A DNA stretch of 64,000 bases from Pseudomonas sp. 7P_10.2_Bac1 (lineage in GTDB: Bacteria; Pseudomonadota; Gammaproteobacteria; Pseudomonadales; Pseudomonadaceae). The stretch lies in NCBI RefSeq assembly GCF_025465935.1, contig NZ_JANLNV010000009.1, positions 18,493 through 82,492 on the forward strand. The letters run 5' to 3'. Below are positions 45,129 to 53,866 of the stretch, one piece after another; positions within the stretch are counted from its first letter, which is position 1, and each line of letters starts with the position of its first letter. The position numbers were made by a program, and so were the translations under genes. The notes below the pieces were generated by a model, which saw only the letters and a list, made by a program, of their open reading frames with translations, was not told where the DNA came from and did no database searches.

Positions 45129-46174
45129 GGTTTTTTCCCATATTGCTGGCCGGTGCTCCAATCGACCAGCAAGCTGTAGGCAATCGCCAGCAAGGTCGGC
45201 CCGATAAACAGACCGATAAAGCCGAAGGCGATCAGCCCGCCAAACACCCCCAGCAATACGATCACCAACGGTAAATTGCCGCCCCGACTGATCAGGTACG
45301 GCTTGAGCACGTTATCGACACCGCTGATGATCAGCGTGCCCCAGATACCCAGGAAAATCGCCATCCCGTACTCGCCCTTCCAGGCCAGCCAGGCGGTGGC
45401 GGGGATCCAGATCAGAGGTGGACCCATGGGGATCAGGCTGAGCAGGAAAGTGGCCAACCCCAGCACCAGCGCCCCCGGCACACCGGCGATCAGAAAGCCG
45501 ATCAGCGCCAGCAAGGCCTGGGCGGCGGCCGTGCCAATCACGCCGTTGACCACCCGCTGCACAGTGCCTGCCACCAATTCCTGATAGTAATCGGCACGTT
45601 CCCCGATCAGCCGCACCAGCAGGCTGTGCACAAAGGTCGCTAAACGCGGGCCATCGCGATAGAAAAAGAACACGAAGACAATGCTCAGGGACAGCTCCAG
45701 AATCCCGCCTCCGATCTGCGCACTGCGGGCCAGCAGCCAGTTGCCCACCTGCCCCAGATACGGCTTGACCGCCACAATCATGGCCGCACCCTGTTGATCG
45801 AGGGTGTTCCACATGCCGACCAGTCGCTCGCCGACCAGCGGAATGCCTGCCAGCCAGCTTGGTGCTTCAGGCAAGCCTTCGAGCTGCACATCTTTGACAA
45901 ATGTAGTGGCGTCACGCACATGGTCGGCCAGGTTGAACCCCAGCCACACCATCGGCCCGGCCACCAGTAACATCCAGCCGAGCGTCAGGATGCTCGCGGC
46001 CAACGACTCGCGGCCGTTGAGCCAGCGCGTGAGCAATCGCATCAGAGGCCAACTGGCAAACGCCAGCACCGCTCCCCAGAATAATGCCGACCAAAACGGC
46101 GCCATCACCCACAGGCTCGCGCCGAACAGCACCACGAGCAGGATCTGCACCAAGAGGCGATCGTTATTGAGCAT
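45125..46174 (-). CDS. AI-2E/PerM-family membrane transporter
   Basis: A 349-residue permease with about eight membrane helices. A large loop (residues 75-150) lies between helix 3 and the rest. 'FFYRDGPRLATFVHSLLVRL' and 'SLIPMGPPLIWIPATAWL' are conserved in the AI-2E exporter family (PF01594; YdiK, YhhT, PerM). Members include AI-2 exporters and Na+/H+ antiporters; the role here is not predictable. It converges on the methyltransferase gene with a four-base overlap. Confidence 0.85.
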   Translation of the reverse strand: MLNNDRLLVQILLVVLFGASLWVMAPFWSALFWGAVLAFASWPLMRLLTRWLNGRESLAASILTLGWMLLVAGPMVWLGFNLADHVRDATTFVKDVQLEGLPEAPSWLAGIPLVGERLVGMWNTLDQQGAAMIVAVKPYLGQVGNWLLARSAQIGGGILELSLSIVFVFFFYRDGPRLATFVHSLLVRLIGERADYYQELVAGTVQRVVNGVIGTAAAQALLALIGFLIAGVPGALVLGLATFLLSLIPMGPPLIWIPATAWLAWKGEYGMAIFLGIWGTLIISGVDNVLKPYLISRGGNLPLVIVLLGVFGGLIAFGFIGLFIGPTLLAIAYSLLVDWSTGQQYGKKP

Positions 46175-46248
46175 GTAGGTTCCGCAGAAAAGGTAAGGGA
46201 TCGAAAGGCACGACGACTACCAGAAGTGTAGCCGTCGCTTGCAAGGAT

Positions 46249-47067
46249 TTAGCGCAATAACTCGAGATTCAGGCCTTTGGCCGGTTTTGTGCCGAGGTCC
46301 ATGCGGGCCGCTCGAACCCCGTGCTGGATCAGAGCATCGCGCCAGGCCGACGCATTTTCGCCGGTCAGGCTGACCCGTGAAGTCACATCAAGGCTCAACG
46401 CGCGGGCGATCAAGGTGACCCACTGTGAGTCCGGTTCTCCGACAAGCTTGGGGAAATCCAGCACGCCCGTGCTTCGCAACTGACGCTGCAAGGTCGCTGA
46501 GGTCGGCAGTAGTTGACCAAGATCGGTGCTCGCTTGAAGTTGCTCGACGTGCAGGTAGGCTTTGCGCCCGCCCCGATTGATGCCGTACAACGCAATCAGC
46601 TGATTTTGATCGGGCGCTGCCCGGCGCAGCAACAGGTAGGATTGTTGCTCGTCGGCGCCCACCAGCTTGGCGTTACCAAATACCTCATTGGCCCACAAGC
46701 TGCTTTCGCCGCAGTCCCTGCCCTGACACCAGAACAGCAGCTCGGCGCCTTGTTTCTGCAAAGCCTCCCGTGCAGCCGTAAACGCTTCAGAGCCGGAGTG
46801 TTCGGCAGGCAGTTCGTAGGTAACCGCGGTGGTTTGGCCGCGAGTATTGACCTGGCCTTCCAGGCGCAGGCGCCCGCTGATCTTGCGGATCGACCCCATG
46901 GGGTAAATGCGTTCAATGTCGGGCTTGACGCTGTAGTCGACAATTTGCGCGTCGGCCAGCCGTGGCAGACCTTGCAGGTCTTGGCTACCGGGCACATCCG
47001 CAGCCCATGCCATTGTGCTGATGCAACTCAGGCCCAGTGCCCAGATGAAACGATTGGGTCTGTTCAT
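46249..47067 (-). CDS. DUF4892 periplasmic protein
   Basis: A 272-residue protein with a signal peptide (residues 1-22, MAWA at the cleavage site). It matches the DUF4892 pattern: 'DYSVKPDIERIYPMGSIRKI' after the signal, 'GAELLFWCQGRDCGESSLWA' with two Cys likely in a disulfide, and a C-terminal OmpA-like segment. DUF4892 proteins are mostly found in Pseudomonas and relatives and have no assigned role. It lies 70 bp past the AI-2E gene start on the same strand. The ribosome site is weak. Confidence 0.82.
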   Translation of the reverse strand: MNRPNRFIWALGLSCISTMAWAADVPGSQDLQGLPRLADAQIVDYSVKPDIERIYPMGSIRKISGRLRLEGQVNTRGQTTAVTYELPAEHSGSEAFTAAREALQKQGAELLFWCQGRDCGESSLWANEVFGNAKLVGADEQQSYLLLRRAAPDQNQLIALYGINRGGRKAYLHVEQLQASTDLGQLLPTSATLQRQLRSTGVLDFPKLVGEPDSQWVTLIARALSLDVTSRVSLTGENASAWRDALIQHGVRAARMDLGTKPAKGLNLELLR

Positions 47068-47178
47068 CGGCGTCTCACACTTGAGACCGAATGGCCTGTG
47101 GAGGGCGCAGCGGTGTAGTAATCCATGATGATGTCTCCCCTTTCAAGCCGCCAAGCCTCGACAGTTGGCCGGCGCAAG

Positions 47179-48033
47179 TCAAGGAGTGGCGAAGAACCGA
47201 TTGAAACAGTCTGCAACAAGGATTGCCCCGGCCTCGTCATTCAGGTGCAAATGATGGCCGCCTGCTAAGGGTTCCACTGTAAAGGGTAGACGATCCAGCA
47301 ATTGCATATGACTGGCCAGCATACCCTCCTCGGCCACTATCAAGGTTGTCGGGCAACTGACCCTGTGTACAAAAGACATGGCTTGCTCATCGCTCAAACG
47401 CAGCGGCGACGGTAACGTCAACCGGCTGTCACTGCGCCAGCTATAGCCGCCGGGGATAGGCATCAAGCCGCGCTGGGCGAGCAGTTCGGCCGCTTCGCGA
47501 CTGACGGCAACCATGCCCTTCATGCGGGCTTCAATGGCCCGATCGAGGGTGGGGTGCACCGATTTGCGCTTATGCGCATGCGCCAGCTGCGCCTGCAGGG
47601 CCTTGCCCATGTTCTCGGCCGCGTCACTTGCGAGGCCGCTATGCGGTATGACGCCGTCGATCAATGCCAATCGGCTGACATGCTCTGGAAACGAGCCGGC
47701 AATAATCACCGAAACAATCGCCCCCAGTGAATGCCCCAGCAGGGCAAAGCGCTCCCAGCCCAACTGCTCGGCGACACACAGCACATCAAAGGCATAATCG
47801 GCCAGCGTATAGCCGGCCCCCCGCGGGCGGTGGTCAGAATGACCATGACCAGCAAAATCCAGTGCCACAATGCGCAAGCCGTGCAGTTTGGGCGCCAGTC
47901 GGGCAAAGCTGTTGGCGTTGTCCAGCCAGCCATGCAGGGCAATGACTGGCAGGCCGTCTTCCGGGCCAAAGATATGCGCCGCCAATTCGATATGCGGCAG
48001 ACTCAGACGGATTTCTTCAACCACAGGACTCAT
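47179..48033 (-). CDS. Alpha/beta-fold hydrolase (PA1622-like)
   Basis: A 284-residue hydrolase. 'ALHGWLDNANSFARLAPKL' precedes the nucleophile elbow 'LLGHSLGAIVS' (Ser about 101), with a cap region near residues 125-190 and catalytic His in 'AGGHHLHL'. Likely a lipase, esterase or C-C hydrolase; substrate unknown. It starts 11 bp after a second alpha/beta hydrolase gene on the same strand, so they form an operon. P. aeruginosa has the same two genes (PA1622, PA1621) near gpsA and fabA, as I recall. Confidence 0.83.
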   Translation of the reverse strand: MSPVVEEIRLSLPHIELAAHIFGPEDGLPVIALHGWLDNANSFARLAPKLHGLRIVALDFAGHGHSDHRPRGAGYTLADYAFDVLCVAEQLGWERFALLGHSLGAIVSVIIAGSFPEHVSRLALIDGVIPHSGLASDAAENMGKALQAQLAHAHKRKSVHPTLDRAIEARMKGMVAVSREAAELLAQRGLMPIPGGYSWRSDSRLTLPSPLRLSDEQAMSFVHRVSCPTTLIVAEEGMLASHMQLLDRLPFTVEPLAGGHHLHLNDEAGAILVADCFNRFFATP

Positions 48034-48044
48034 GCGGATGCTCT

Positions 48045-48845
48045 TCAGAGGCCGGGTTGAGGCAGTTCCCAGCGGGCAAAAATTTGTTTCAGCAGGCTGG
48101 CGGTTTCTTGCGGCTGCTCCAGGGGGAACATGTGACCGCCAGGTACGCTCAGCGACTCTCCGCGAGGCAGGCGCGCCACGGCCCGGGCATGATGGCGCAT
48201 GACGACGCGACTGTCTCGCCCACGCACCACGGTTAATGGCACCTGCAATTGGAAAATACGCCCCGGACTGATGTGGGGCACACCGCGATAGATGTTGATC
48301 TCCGTGGCCGGATCAAAACTCAGGCGTAACCGATCATCGACGGTTTGCAGGCCATGCTCAAGGTACGCGTCAAAACAATCGGGGTCGAAGCTGCGAAACA
48401 ACGCCTTGCCCGCGAAGTATTCCCGTGCAGCCGCGCGATCTGCAAATTCTGCACGGCGCCCCAACGTGCGGCCTGCCGGAGTGAGGCGGTCGATAAAACC
48501 AAAACGCTTGGCGGCACGAATCATCCATTGATCGGCCACGGTCAGCACCGGCGAATCCAGCATCACCACGCCTTTGTACAAGTGCGGGCACCGTAACGCG
48601 GCGTGCAGGTGCAACATGCCGCCCAGTGAATGACCGACACCGAGCACAGGTTCGGCTTGCTGTTGCAGGTGGTAAATCAGCTCATCGACCAGGTTGCGCC
48701 AATTGTTGTCCACCGGAAACCGTGGATCATGCCCGTGCTGCGGTAACCGGGCAACGCTGAAGTCTGGCGCCAGGGCGTCAAACAATTTGCCGTAGGTGCC
48801 TGACGGGAATCCATTGGCATGGGCGAAGAAAATCTGCCGAGACAT
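48045..48845 (-). CDS. Alpha/beta-fold hydrolase (PA1621-like)
   Basis: A 266-residue hydrolase of a different subfamily from its downstream neighbour. 'FFAHANGFPSGTYGKLF' is the N-terminal motif and 'GVGHSLGGMLHLH' the nucleophile elbow (Ser about 78); the catalytic His is in 'GGHMFPLE'. I use ATG 48845; the frame extends 30 codons further without family resemblance. The ribosome site is weak. Two hydrolases and a nearby thioesterase suggest lipid or acyl-CoA metabolism, but that is inferred from context. Confidence 0.83.
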   Translation of the reverse strand: MSRQIFFAHANGFPSGTYGKLFDALAPDFSVARLPQHGHDPRFPVDNNWRNLVDELIYHLQQQAEPVLGVGHSLGGMLHLHAALRCPHLYKGVVMLDSPVLTVADQWMIRAAKRFGFIDRLTPAGRTLGRRAEFADRAAAREYFAGKALFRSFDPDCFDAYLEHGLQTVDDRLRLSFDPATEINIYRGVPHISPGRIFQLQVPLTVVRGRDSRVVMRHHARAVARLPRGESLSVPGGHMFPLEQPQETASLLKQIFARWELPQPGL

Positions 48846-48954
48846 ACAAGGCGTCCACACATATGAAGTACGCCTTATTGTCTGTATGAAAAACCCTTGC
48901 AACAACGACCGTATGCGCCATGAAAGGCGACACAACGGCCATTACCGTGCCGAA

Positions 48955-49398
48955 TCAGCGCGCTGGGGGCGTTTCGCCCAGCGGGACGACGGCGATGGTC
49001 AGTCGCGAAATGCAGTTGAGTTTGCCGTTGTCGTCGGTCAGGCGAATGTCCCAGACATGGGTGGTGCGCCCGATGTGAACCGGCTTTGCCACCGCACTCA
49101 CCCGCCCGCTACGCACGCCGCGCAGGTGGTTGGCGTTGACTTCAAGGCCCACGCAATAGAATTTTTTAGTGTCTATGCATAGGTAGCTGGCCATCGAACC
49201 AAGGGTTTCGGCCAGCACCACCGAGGCCCCGCCATGCAACAAACCGAACGGTTGATGAGTGCGATGATCGACCACCATGCTCGCAGTGATCGACTGGTCA
49301 TCGTAGGCATCAAAGGTAATGTCGAGCACGTCGCAGATGGTGTTTTTACGCATCTCGTTGAGGTACGCGAGGTCCGGCTGGGTCGTCCACAAACTCAT
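48955..49398 (-). CDS. PaaI-type hotdog thioesterase
   Basis: A 147-residue hotdog-fold protein. 'HRTHQPFGLLHGGASVVLAE' contains the catalytic region (HGG plus Glu on the central helix), as in the PaaI/MenI/EntH group that hydrolyses acyl-CoA or proofreads acyl carriers. It likely forms a tetramer. It starts about 110 bp upstream of the hydrolase pair on the same strand; AAGGA lies seven bases before the ATG. PA1618 is the P. aeruginosa counterpart by position. Substrate is unknown; 1,4-dihydroxynaphthoyl-type or aromatic acyl-CoA are common. Confidence 0.85.
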   Translation of the reverse strand: MSLWTTQPDLAYLNEMRKNTICDVLDITFDAYDDQSITASMVVDHRTHQPFGLLHGGASVVLAETLGSMASYLCIDTKKFYCVGLEVNANHLRGVRSGRVSAVAKPVHIGRTTHVWDIRLTDDNGKLNCISRLTIAVVPLGETPPAR

Positions 49399-49529
49399 GG
49401 GTCATTCCTTGCTCTGTGAGTGATGGCTGTCATTTTGTCGTAGGATTTTTCGACAGCCTGGACCCAACTATCTTTCACACCGACCTGATTCTGCAACTGT
49501 TGCTCAACTCGCAAGCGACGGCGACGGTT

Positions 49530-49985
49530 TCAAACACCGGGGTTATATACCCCAAGCAATGTCATGCTGCCCGCCAGCGGCCACTCCCCTTCCAGCTCGG
49601 CCAGGCTAGCCGTGTGCATCGGCTGTGGCCTGCGCACGTTACCGTATTGCAGCAGGCTGATCAGTTCGCCCACGAAAGGCTGATGGCTTACCAGCAATAC
49701 GTGGCCGCTGTCTGGCAACTGGCTCACCGCGAACCTGGGATCGCTTTCGGGGGTCAGCCACGGCACGGTGATGAGTTCAGGAGTAAAACCCAGGGCTGCG
49801 CGCACCAGTGCAGCCGTCTGCTGAGCGCGTACATATGGACTGACCAATATGCGATCCAGCGGCTGGCCGATCAACTGCGCCGCCGTGTGCAGGACTTGAT
49901 CACGACCGTGGTGGGTGAGTTCGCGCTCGGCATCACGGGGAGCGTGAGGCTGGGCTTCACCATGGCGCAAGATCCAGAGCTTCAT
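49530..49985 (-). CDS. sixA: Phosphohistidine phosphatase SixA
   Basis: A 151-residue histidine phosphatase. The N-terminal 'LWILRHGEAQPHA' carries the nucleophile His8, 'RILVSPYVRAQQTA' the second Arg, and 'LLVSHQPFVGEL' the second catalytic His. SixA removes phosphate from histidine phosphotransfer domains and the nitrogen-PTS protein. Start ATG 49985 overlaps the DUF4389 stop by four bases, so the genes are coupled; the longer frame lies within that gene. A substrate among the Hpt proteins fed by the nearby hybrid kinase is possible, but unproven. Confidence 0.88.
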   Translation of the reverse strand: MKLWILRHGEAQPHAPRDAERELTHHGRDQVLHTAAQLIGQPLDRILVSPYVRAQQTAALVRAALGFTPELITVPWLTPESDPRFAVSQLPDSGHVLLVSHQPFVGELISLLQYGNVRRPQPMHTASLAELEGEWPLAGSMTLLGVYNPGV

Positions 49986-50314
49986 GGCTTGGTCTCGGTG
50001 CCGTTCGACGGCGAAACATAGGGCGCCTCCCCTTCTGGGGCACGCGGCGCTGGCCAATCGGCAAAGGGCCATGGCTTTTGCTCAGTGTGAAAGCTGCCAA
50101 AACGTCCGATTTGAGCGAAGTAGAGGCTCAGGCTGTCACCGAAGTTCATCAGGCCACCATTGGGGGCGCCGTACAGCAGACGATAAATCAGTTGCACCAG
50201 CACCAGCCCGCCGAGCACCAATTGGGCGACTTGCCATACCACTAGAAAAACCAGCATCCACAGCACGCGGATCACGATGGATTCGTACTTGGGGGCTTTA
50301 TTGCTGTCACTCAT
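49982..50314 (-). CDS. DUF4389 small membrane protein
   Basis: A 110-residue protein. It has one to two membrane helices (residues 14-45, 'VLWMLVFLVVWQVAQLVLGG'), a short amphipathic stretch 'NFGDSLSLYFAQIGRFGSF', and a polar tail. This is the DUF4389 family, of unknown role, which is often found between gpsA and sixA in Pseudomonas. Stop and start codons overlap with sixA downstream; gpsA ends 19 bp upstream. The three genes are therefore one unit. Confidence 0.82.
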   Translation of the reverse strand: MSDSNKAPKYESIVIRVLWMLVFLVVWQVAQLVLGGLVLVQLIYRLLYGAPNGGLMNFGDSLSLYFAQIGRFGSFHTEQKPWPFADWPAPRAPEGEAPYVSPSNGTETKP

Positions 50315-50332
50315 GTGCTGCTCCTGTCCTAC

Positions 50333-51358
50333 TCAGTTAAAACCACTGGTGGAGATAAAGTCGACATCCGTCTTGGGTTCTGCGCGCATCAGCAATTCGA
50401 TCACCTGGTTGAGCGTGCGCCCCTCAAACAGAATGGCATGCAGGCCTGCAACCAAGGGCATGTATACGTTCAGTTCCTGCGCCTTGGCCTTTAGGACCTT
50501 GAGGGTATTCACCCCCTCAGCCACTTCACCCAGGCGCGCAACTGCGTCTTCCAGGCTCAGGCCCTCGCCCAGGGCATAGCCAACTTGATAGTTGCGGCTT
50601 TTGGGCGACGAACAGGTCACGATCAAATCGCCTACGCCCGCCAAGCCGAGAAATGTCATCGGGTTAGCGCCTTGACTGACAGCAAAACGAGTCATTTCTG
50701 CTAACGCGCGAGTTATCAACATGCTTTTGGTGTTTTCGCCCATGCCCAGCGCAACGGCCATGCCGGCGATAATTGCGTACACATTCTTCAACGCACCACC
50801 CAGCTCCACGCCGAATCGATCAGCACTGGCATAGACCCGGAACGTACGACCATGCAAGGCCTCTTGAACCCGTGTGCAGAGCGCCTCGTCCGCGCTGGCA
50901 ACCACGGTGGCCGTTAATGCATGCTCGGCCACTTCCCGGGCCAGGTTCGGGCCGGACAGCACCCCGATTCTGGCTTGAGGCGCGATTTCTTCGAGGATTT
51001 CACTCATCAGTTTAAAACTGTGAGCTTCGATGCCCTTGGTCAGGCTGACCAGCATCTTGGCCCGCAAACGCTCGGCATGAGCAGCCAGCACCTGACGCAG
51101 GGCGCTGGAAGGCAATGCCACAAAACACAATTCGCAGCTATCCAGAGTGGCTTGCAGGTCGGTGACCGGCTCGACGCTCGGATGAAGCTTGATGCCTTTG
51201 AGGTAACGCGGATTTTCTCGATTAAGGCGCATGGCCTCGGCTTGCTCGGGGTCGCGCATCCACTGATGCACGCGATGACCGTTTTCTGCCAGCAAGTTGG
51301 CCACGGCGGTGCCAAAACTACCGCCTCCCAAGACCGCAATAGCGTGCTGTTCAGTCAT
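50333..51358 (-). CDS. gpsA: Glycerol-3-phosphate dehydrogenase [NAD(P)+] GpsA
   Basis: A 341-residue dehydrogenase. The Rossmann motif is '[20 protein letters not shown]' from about residue 9, and the catalytic lysine lies in '[20 protein letters not shown]'. '[14 protein letters not shown]' follows. It reduces dihydroxyacetone phosphate to glycerol-3-phosphate, the backbone of membrane phospholipids. I use ATG 51358 ('[11 protein letters not shown]'), preceded by GGGA; the frame extends upstream without family resemblance. It lies close to fabA and fabB, so lipid-head and acyl-chain synthesis genes are neighbours, as in P. aeruginosa. Confidence 0.93.
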   Translation of the reverse strand: MTEQHAIAVLGGGSFGTAVANLLAENGHRVHQWMRDPEQAEAMRLNRENPRYLKGIKLHPSVEPVTDLQATLDSCELCFVALPSSALRQVLAAHAERLRAKMLVSLTKGIEAHSFKLMSEILEEIAPQARIGVLSGPNLAREVAEHALTATVVASADEALCTRVQEALHGRTFRVYASADRFGVELGGALKNVYAIIAGMAVALGMGENTKSMLITRALAEMTRFAVSQGANPMTFLGLAGVGDLIVTCSSPKSRNYQVGYALGEGLSLEDAVARLGEVAEGVNTLKVLKAKAQELNVYMPLVAGLHAILFEGRTLNQVIELLMRAEPKTDVDFISTSGFN

Positions 51359-51573
51359 ATGCAATCCCGTCATCCATCTAGCAGTGGCAATCGCGGCATT
51401 ATACGGGGCGCATGCCCGGCGACCAGCCCCATAGTGCAAGGTGTCTACACAAGAGGGTCGCGGCCTTGCCAGCGAACAACGAAGCTCAGCCAGGGCATTG
51501 GCCCACTCACGGCAGATGATGGCTTTTTTGCGCGGTTTGAGCGTTTATAACCCAAGAAAAAGCTCGGGGTTGA

Positions 51574-51590
51574 CTGTCAAACCATGACAG
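51574..51590. promoter_or_regulatory. CTGTCA/TGACAG palindrome upstream of the hybrid kinase
   Basis: CTGTCA-AACCA-TGACAG, perfect six-base arms overlapping a possible -35 TTGACT at 51570. Shares its half-site with the palindrome at 51658. Confidence 0.5.
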
Positions 51591-51657
51591 CTCAGTTACC
51601 ATGCCGCTCCGAAAGCAGCCACCGCTGCCCACGCGAATGACCAATCTCGAGTCTAGG

Positions 51658-51692
51658 ATGACAGCATCTATGAGTGACATTTCTGCTGTCAT
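51658..51692. promoter_or_regulatory. ATGACAGCA/TGCTGTCAT palindrome upstream of the hybrid kinase
   Basis: Perfect nine-base arms separated by seventeen bases, ending 27 bp before the hybrid kinase ATG. It could be an operator or a leader hairpin that affects the ribosome site. Confidence 0.5.
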
Positions 51693-51719
51693 GCGCACAA
51701 CTGAAGGGATTCCTCATTC

Positions 51720-53618
51720 ATGACGACACGTAGTCGCTGGGATATTCACACCCGTACTCAGATGATGAGCCTGGGCCCAGCTTTATTGATCACCTTGCTG
51801 TTAATCAGTTTTTTTACCTGCGTCCGGATTCAGGACTTGCGCCAGGAACTGAATTACACCGGCCAATTGATTGCCAACCAATTGGCCCCGGCCAGTGAAT
51901 ACGGCGTGATTTCAGGCAATGCATTGATCCTGAAAAGCCTGATTACTGCCGCACTCAACACCCCGCACGTTGAATTCATTCAGGTACAGGACCGCGCAGG
52001 CAACATACTGGCTCATGCTGAAAGAGCAGCGTTTTCACGGGATGAAGGGGCGCAGTTTGAAATTTTCCAGGCACCGGTGCGCTGGCAGAAAAGCCATTCA
52101 AGCGATGTTTTTTTACTGAACAACCTGCCTGCTACGGCGCCGGAAGAGGATTATCTGGGCCAAGTGCTGGTGGGCATGTCTAATGACGCCTTCAACAAGC
52201 GCCAGCAGGAAATCCTGCTTAAGGCTGTCATTCTTGCTCTGTTCGCCCTGGGCTTTACCTTTTTGCTGGCCCGACGCCTGGCTGCAAACCTGTCCAAGCC
52301 AATCAGCGACATGAGCAAGGCCGTCAAGGCCATCCAGCACGGCGATTACCAGGCACCATTACCGGTGGTCGACGACGGCGAGCTGGGCAGTCTGGCCCAG
52401 CACATCAATAATCTGGCCGCAGGTCTGGAGCAGGCCAGCCGCGAGCAACAGACTGCCATTTCACAACTGATTCAGGCTCGCGAAGAGGCCGAGCGCGCTA
52501 ACCGCGCCAAAACCGACTTTCTGGCGATGATGAGCCACGAGTTGCGCACGCCCATGAATGGCGTGCTGGGGATGCTGCAACTGCTCGAAACGACGCAGAT
52601 GACCGAGGAGCAAAAGGAATATGCAGACATCGCTTCGCAGTCCACCGAGCATTTGCTGAAAGTGATCAACGACATTCTTGATTTCTCGCGGATCGAACGC
52701 TCAACGCTGGAACTTGAACACATTGCCTTCAACTTGCTGGATCTTATCGACAACTGCGCGCAAACCTTCCAGTTCAGCGCGAGTCAACGCGGCTTGCAGT
52801 TGCAACTGGCCCTCCCCGAAGGCTTGTCAGTGTTGCATGTACTCGGCGACCCGACCCGGATACGACAGATTTTGGTCAATCTGATTGGAAACGCGCTGAA
52901 ATTCACCGAGCGCGGCAGCGTCAGCATTGAAGCGAAATGGCAGCCACTTGATCACCAACTGATCTGGTTCACCTGCACGGTGCGCGACAGTGGTATCGGG
53001 ATCTGCAACGAGAAGCTTGAGTCCATGTTCAATGCCTTCCAACAGGCCGACAGCTCAATATCGCGTCGTTATGGCGGCACCGGCCTGGGCCTGCCCATCG
53101 CCCGCACGCTGGCCGAGCGAATGGGCGGCACACTGCGTGCAAAGAGTGCGGAGGGCCAAGGCTCAGTGTTCACCCTGGAAATCCCGTTGGAACTGCACCA
53201 GCCCGTAGCCGCTAGCTATGGGCCAACTGCGGCTTCGCAACCGCCGATAGCGCACGGATACAAAGTGCTGTTGGTGGAGGATAACCCGGTCAACCAAGCG
53301 GTAATCGAGGCCACGCTCCGCAGTCTGGGCTATGAAGTGTGTGTAGTCAGCGATGGTGCGCAAGCCATCCACCAGGCCAATACCGAAGACTACGCGGCGA
53401 TTCTGATGGACTGCCGCCTGCCTGTTATCGATGGTTATGAGGCCACCCGGCAGATTCGCCAATTGGCGAGTTGCAAGACGGTGCCGATTATTGCTCTGAC
53501 GGCCAATGCCTTACAGGGAGACAGGGAAGCCTGCCTGCAAGCCGGTATGAATGATTACCTGGCAAAGCCGTTCAAACGAGCTGATCTGGAACAAATTCTC
53601 CAGTGCTGGGTCCAGTAA
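51720..53618 (+). CDS. Hybrid sensor histidine kinase (PA1611-like)
   Basis: A 632-residue hybrid kinase. Membrane helices at about 14-36 and 160-183 flank a periplasmic sensor region; HAMP follows, then HisKA with His273 in 'MMSHELRTPMNG', an ATPase domain ('NLIGNALKFTERG', 'RDSGIGI', 'GGTGLGLPIA') and a receiver with Asp564 in 'ILMDCRLPVIDG'. There is no Hpt domain, so phosphate must go to a separate Hpt protein. Between gpsA and fabA it matches PA1611, which signals to HptB and binds RetS to alter Gac/Rsm control. Function here is inferred from that. Confidence 0.87.
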   Translation: MTTRSRWDIHTRTQMMSLGPALLITLLLISFFTCVRIQDLRQELNYTGQLIANQLAPASEYGVISGNALILKSLITAALNTPHVEFIQVQDRAGNILAHAERAAFSRDEGAQFEIFQAPVRWQKSHSSDVFLLNNLPATAPEEDYLGQVLVGMSNDAFNKRQQEILLKAVILALFALGFTFLLARRLAANLSKPISDMSKAVKAIQHGDYQAPLPVVDDGELGSLAQHINNLAAGLEQASREQQTAISQLIQAREEAERANRAKTDFLAMMSHELRTPMNGVLGMLQLLETTQMTEEQKEYADIASQSTEHLLKVINDILDFSRIERSTLELEHIAFNLLDLIDNCAQTFQFSASQRGLQLQLALPEGLSVLHVLGDPTRIRQILVNLIGNALKFTERGSVSIEAKWQPLDHQLIWFTCTVRDSGIGICNEKLESMFNAFQQADSSISRRYGGTGLGLPIARTLAERMGGTLRAKSAEGQGSVFTLEIPLELHQPVAASYGPTAASQPPIAHGYKVLLVEDNPVNQAVIEATLRSLGYEVCVVSDGAQAIHQANTEDYAAILMDCRLPVIDGYEATRQIRQLASCKTVPIIALTANALQGDREACLQAGMNDYLAKPFKRADLEQILQCWVQ

Positions 53619-53717
53619 CTTGTGGCTAAAGAGGCACCTGCGACTGGCGTAAAATGCAAAAGTGCGGCAGTCTTAGGCACCCGAATGGGCCCCTGAACCG
53701 GCCCGATTTAAATTTTC

Positions 53718-53735
53718 AGTGCACAAGTGTACATT
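53718..53735. promoter_or_regulatory. Palindrome upstream of fabA, resembling the DesT operator
   Basis: AGTGCACAAGTGTACATT: twelve of eighteen positions are symmetric (A-TG-ACA--TGT-CA-T). DesT, a TetR-type sensor of acyl-CoA saturation in P. aeruginosa, binds a palindrome beginning AGTGAAC and also affects fabAB. This element lies 132 bp upstream of fabA. Identification is by likeness and location only. Confidence 0.45.
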
Positions 53736-53866
53736 CCTGTCCTTTGCGCTGTGACTTTCACTACAACGCAATAGTCTATGTGTAGGCTGGCGAACTGAGA
53801 CACCATGTTTCAGTTGGTCGGGAAGATTTGCCCCACCCTGCCGCATGGGATTATTGAGGAGCTCGC

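Larger units (their letters stand above)
51359..51719. other. Intergenic region between gpsA and the hybrid kinase gene
   Basis: About 360 bp without a supported gene, holding divergent promoters. Two palindromes share a TGACAG half-site (51574-51590, 51658-51692). A TTGACT at 51570-51575 could be a -35 box. A remnant REP-like stretch (GGTCGCGGCCTTGCCAGCGA) lies near 51454. Confidence 0.6.
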
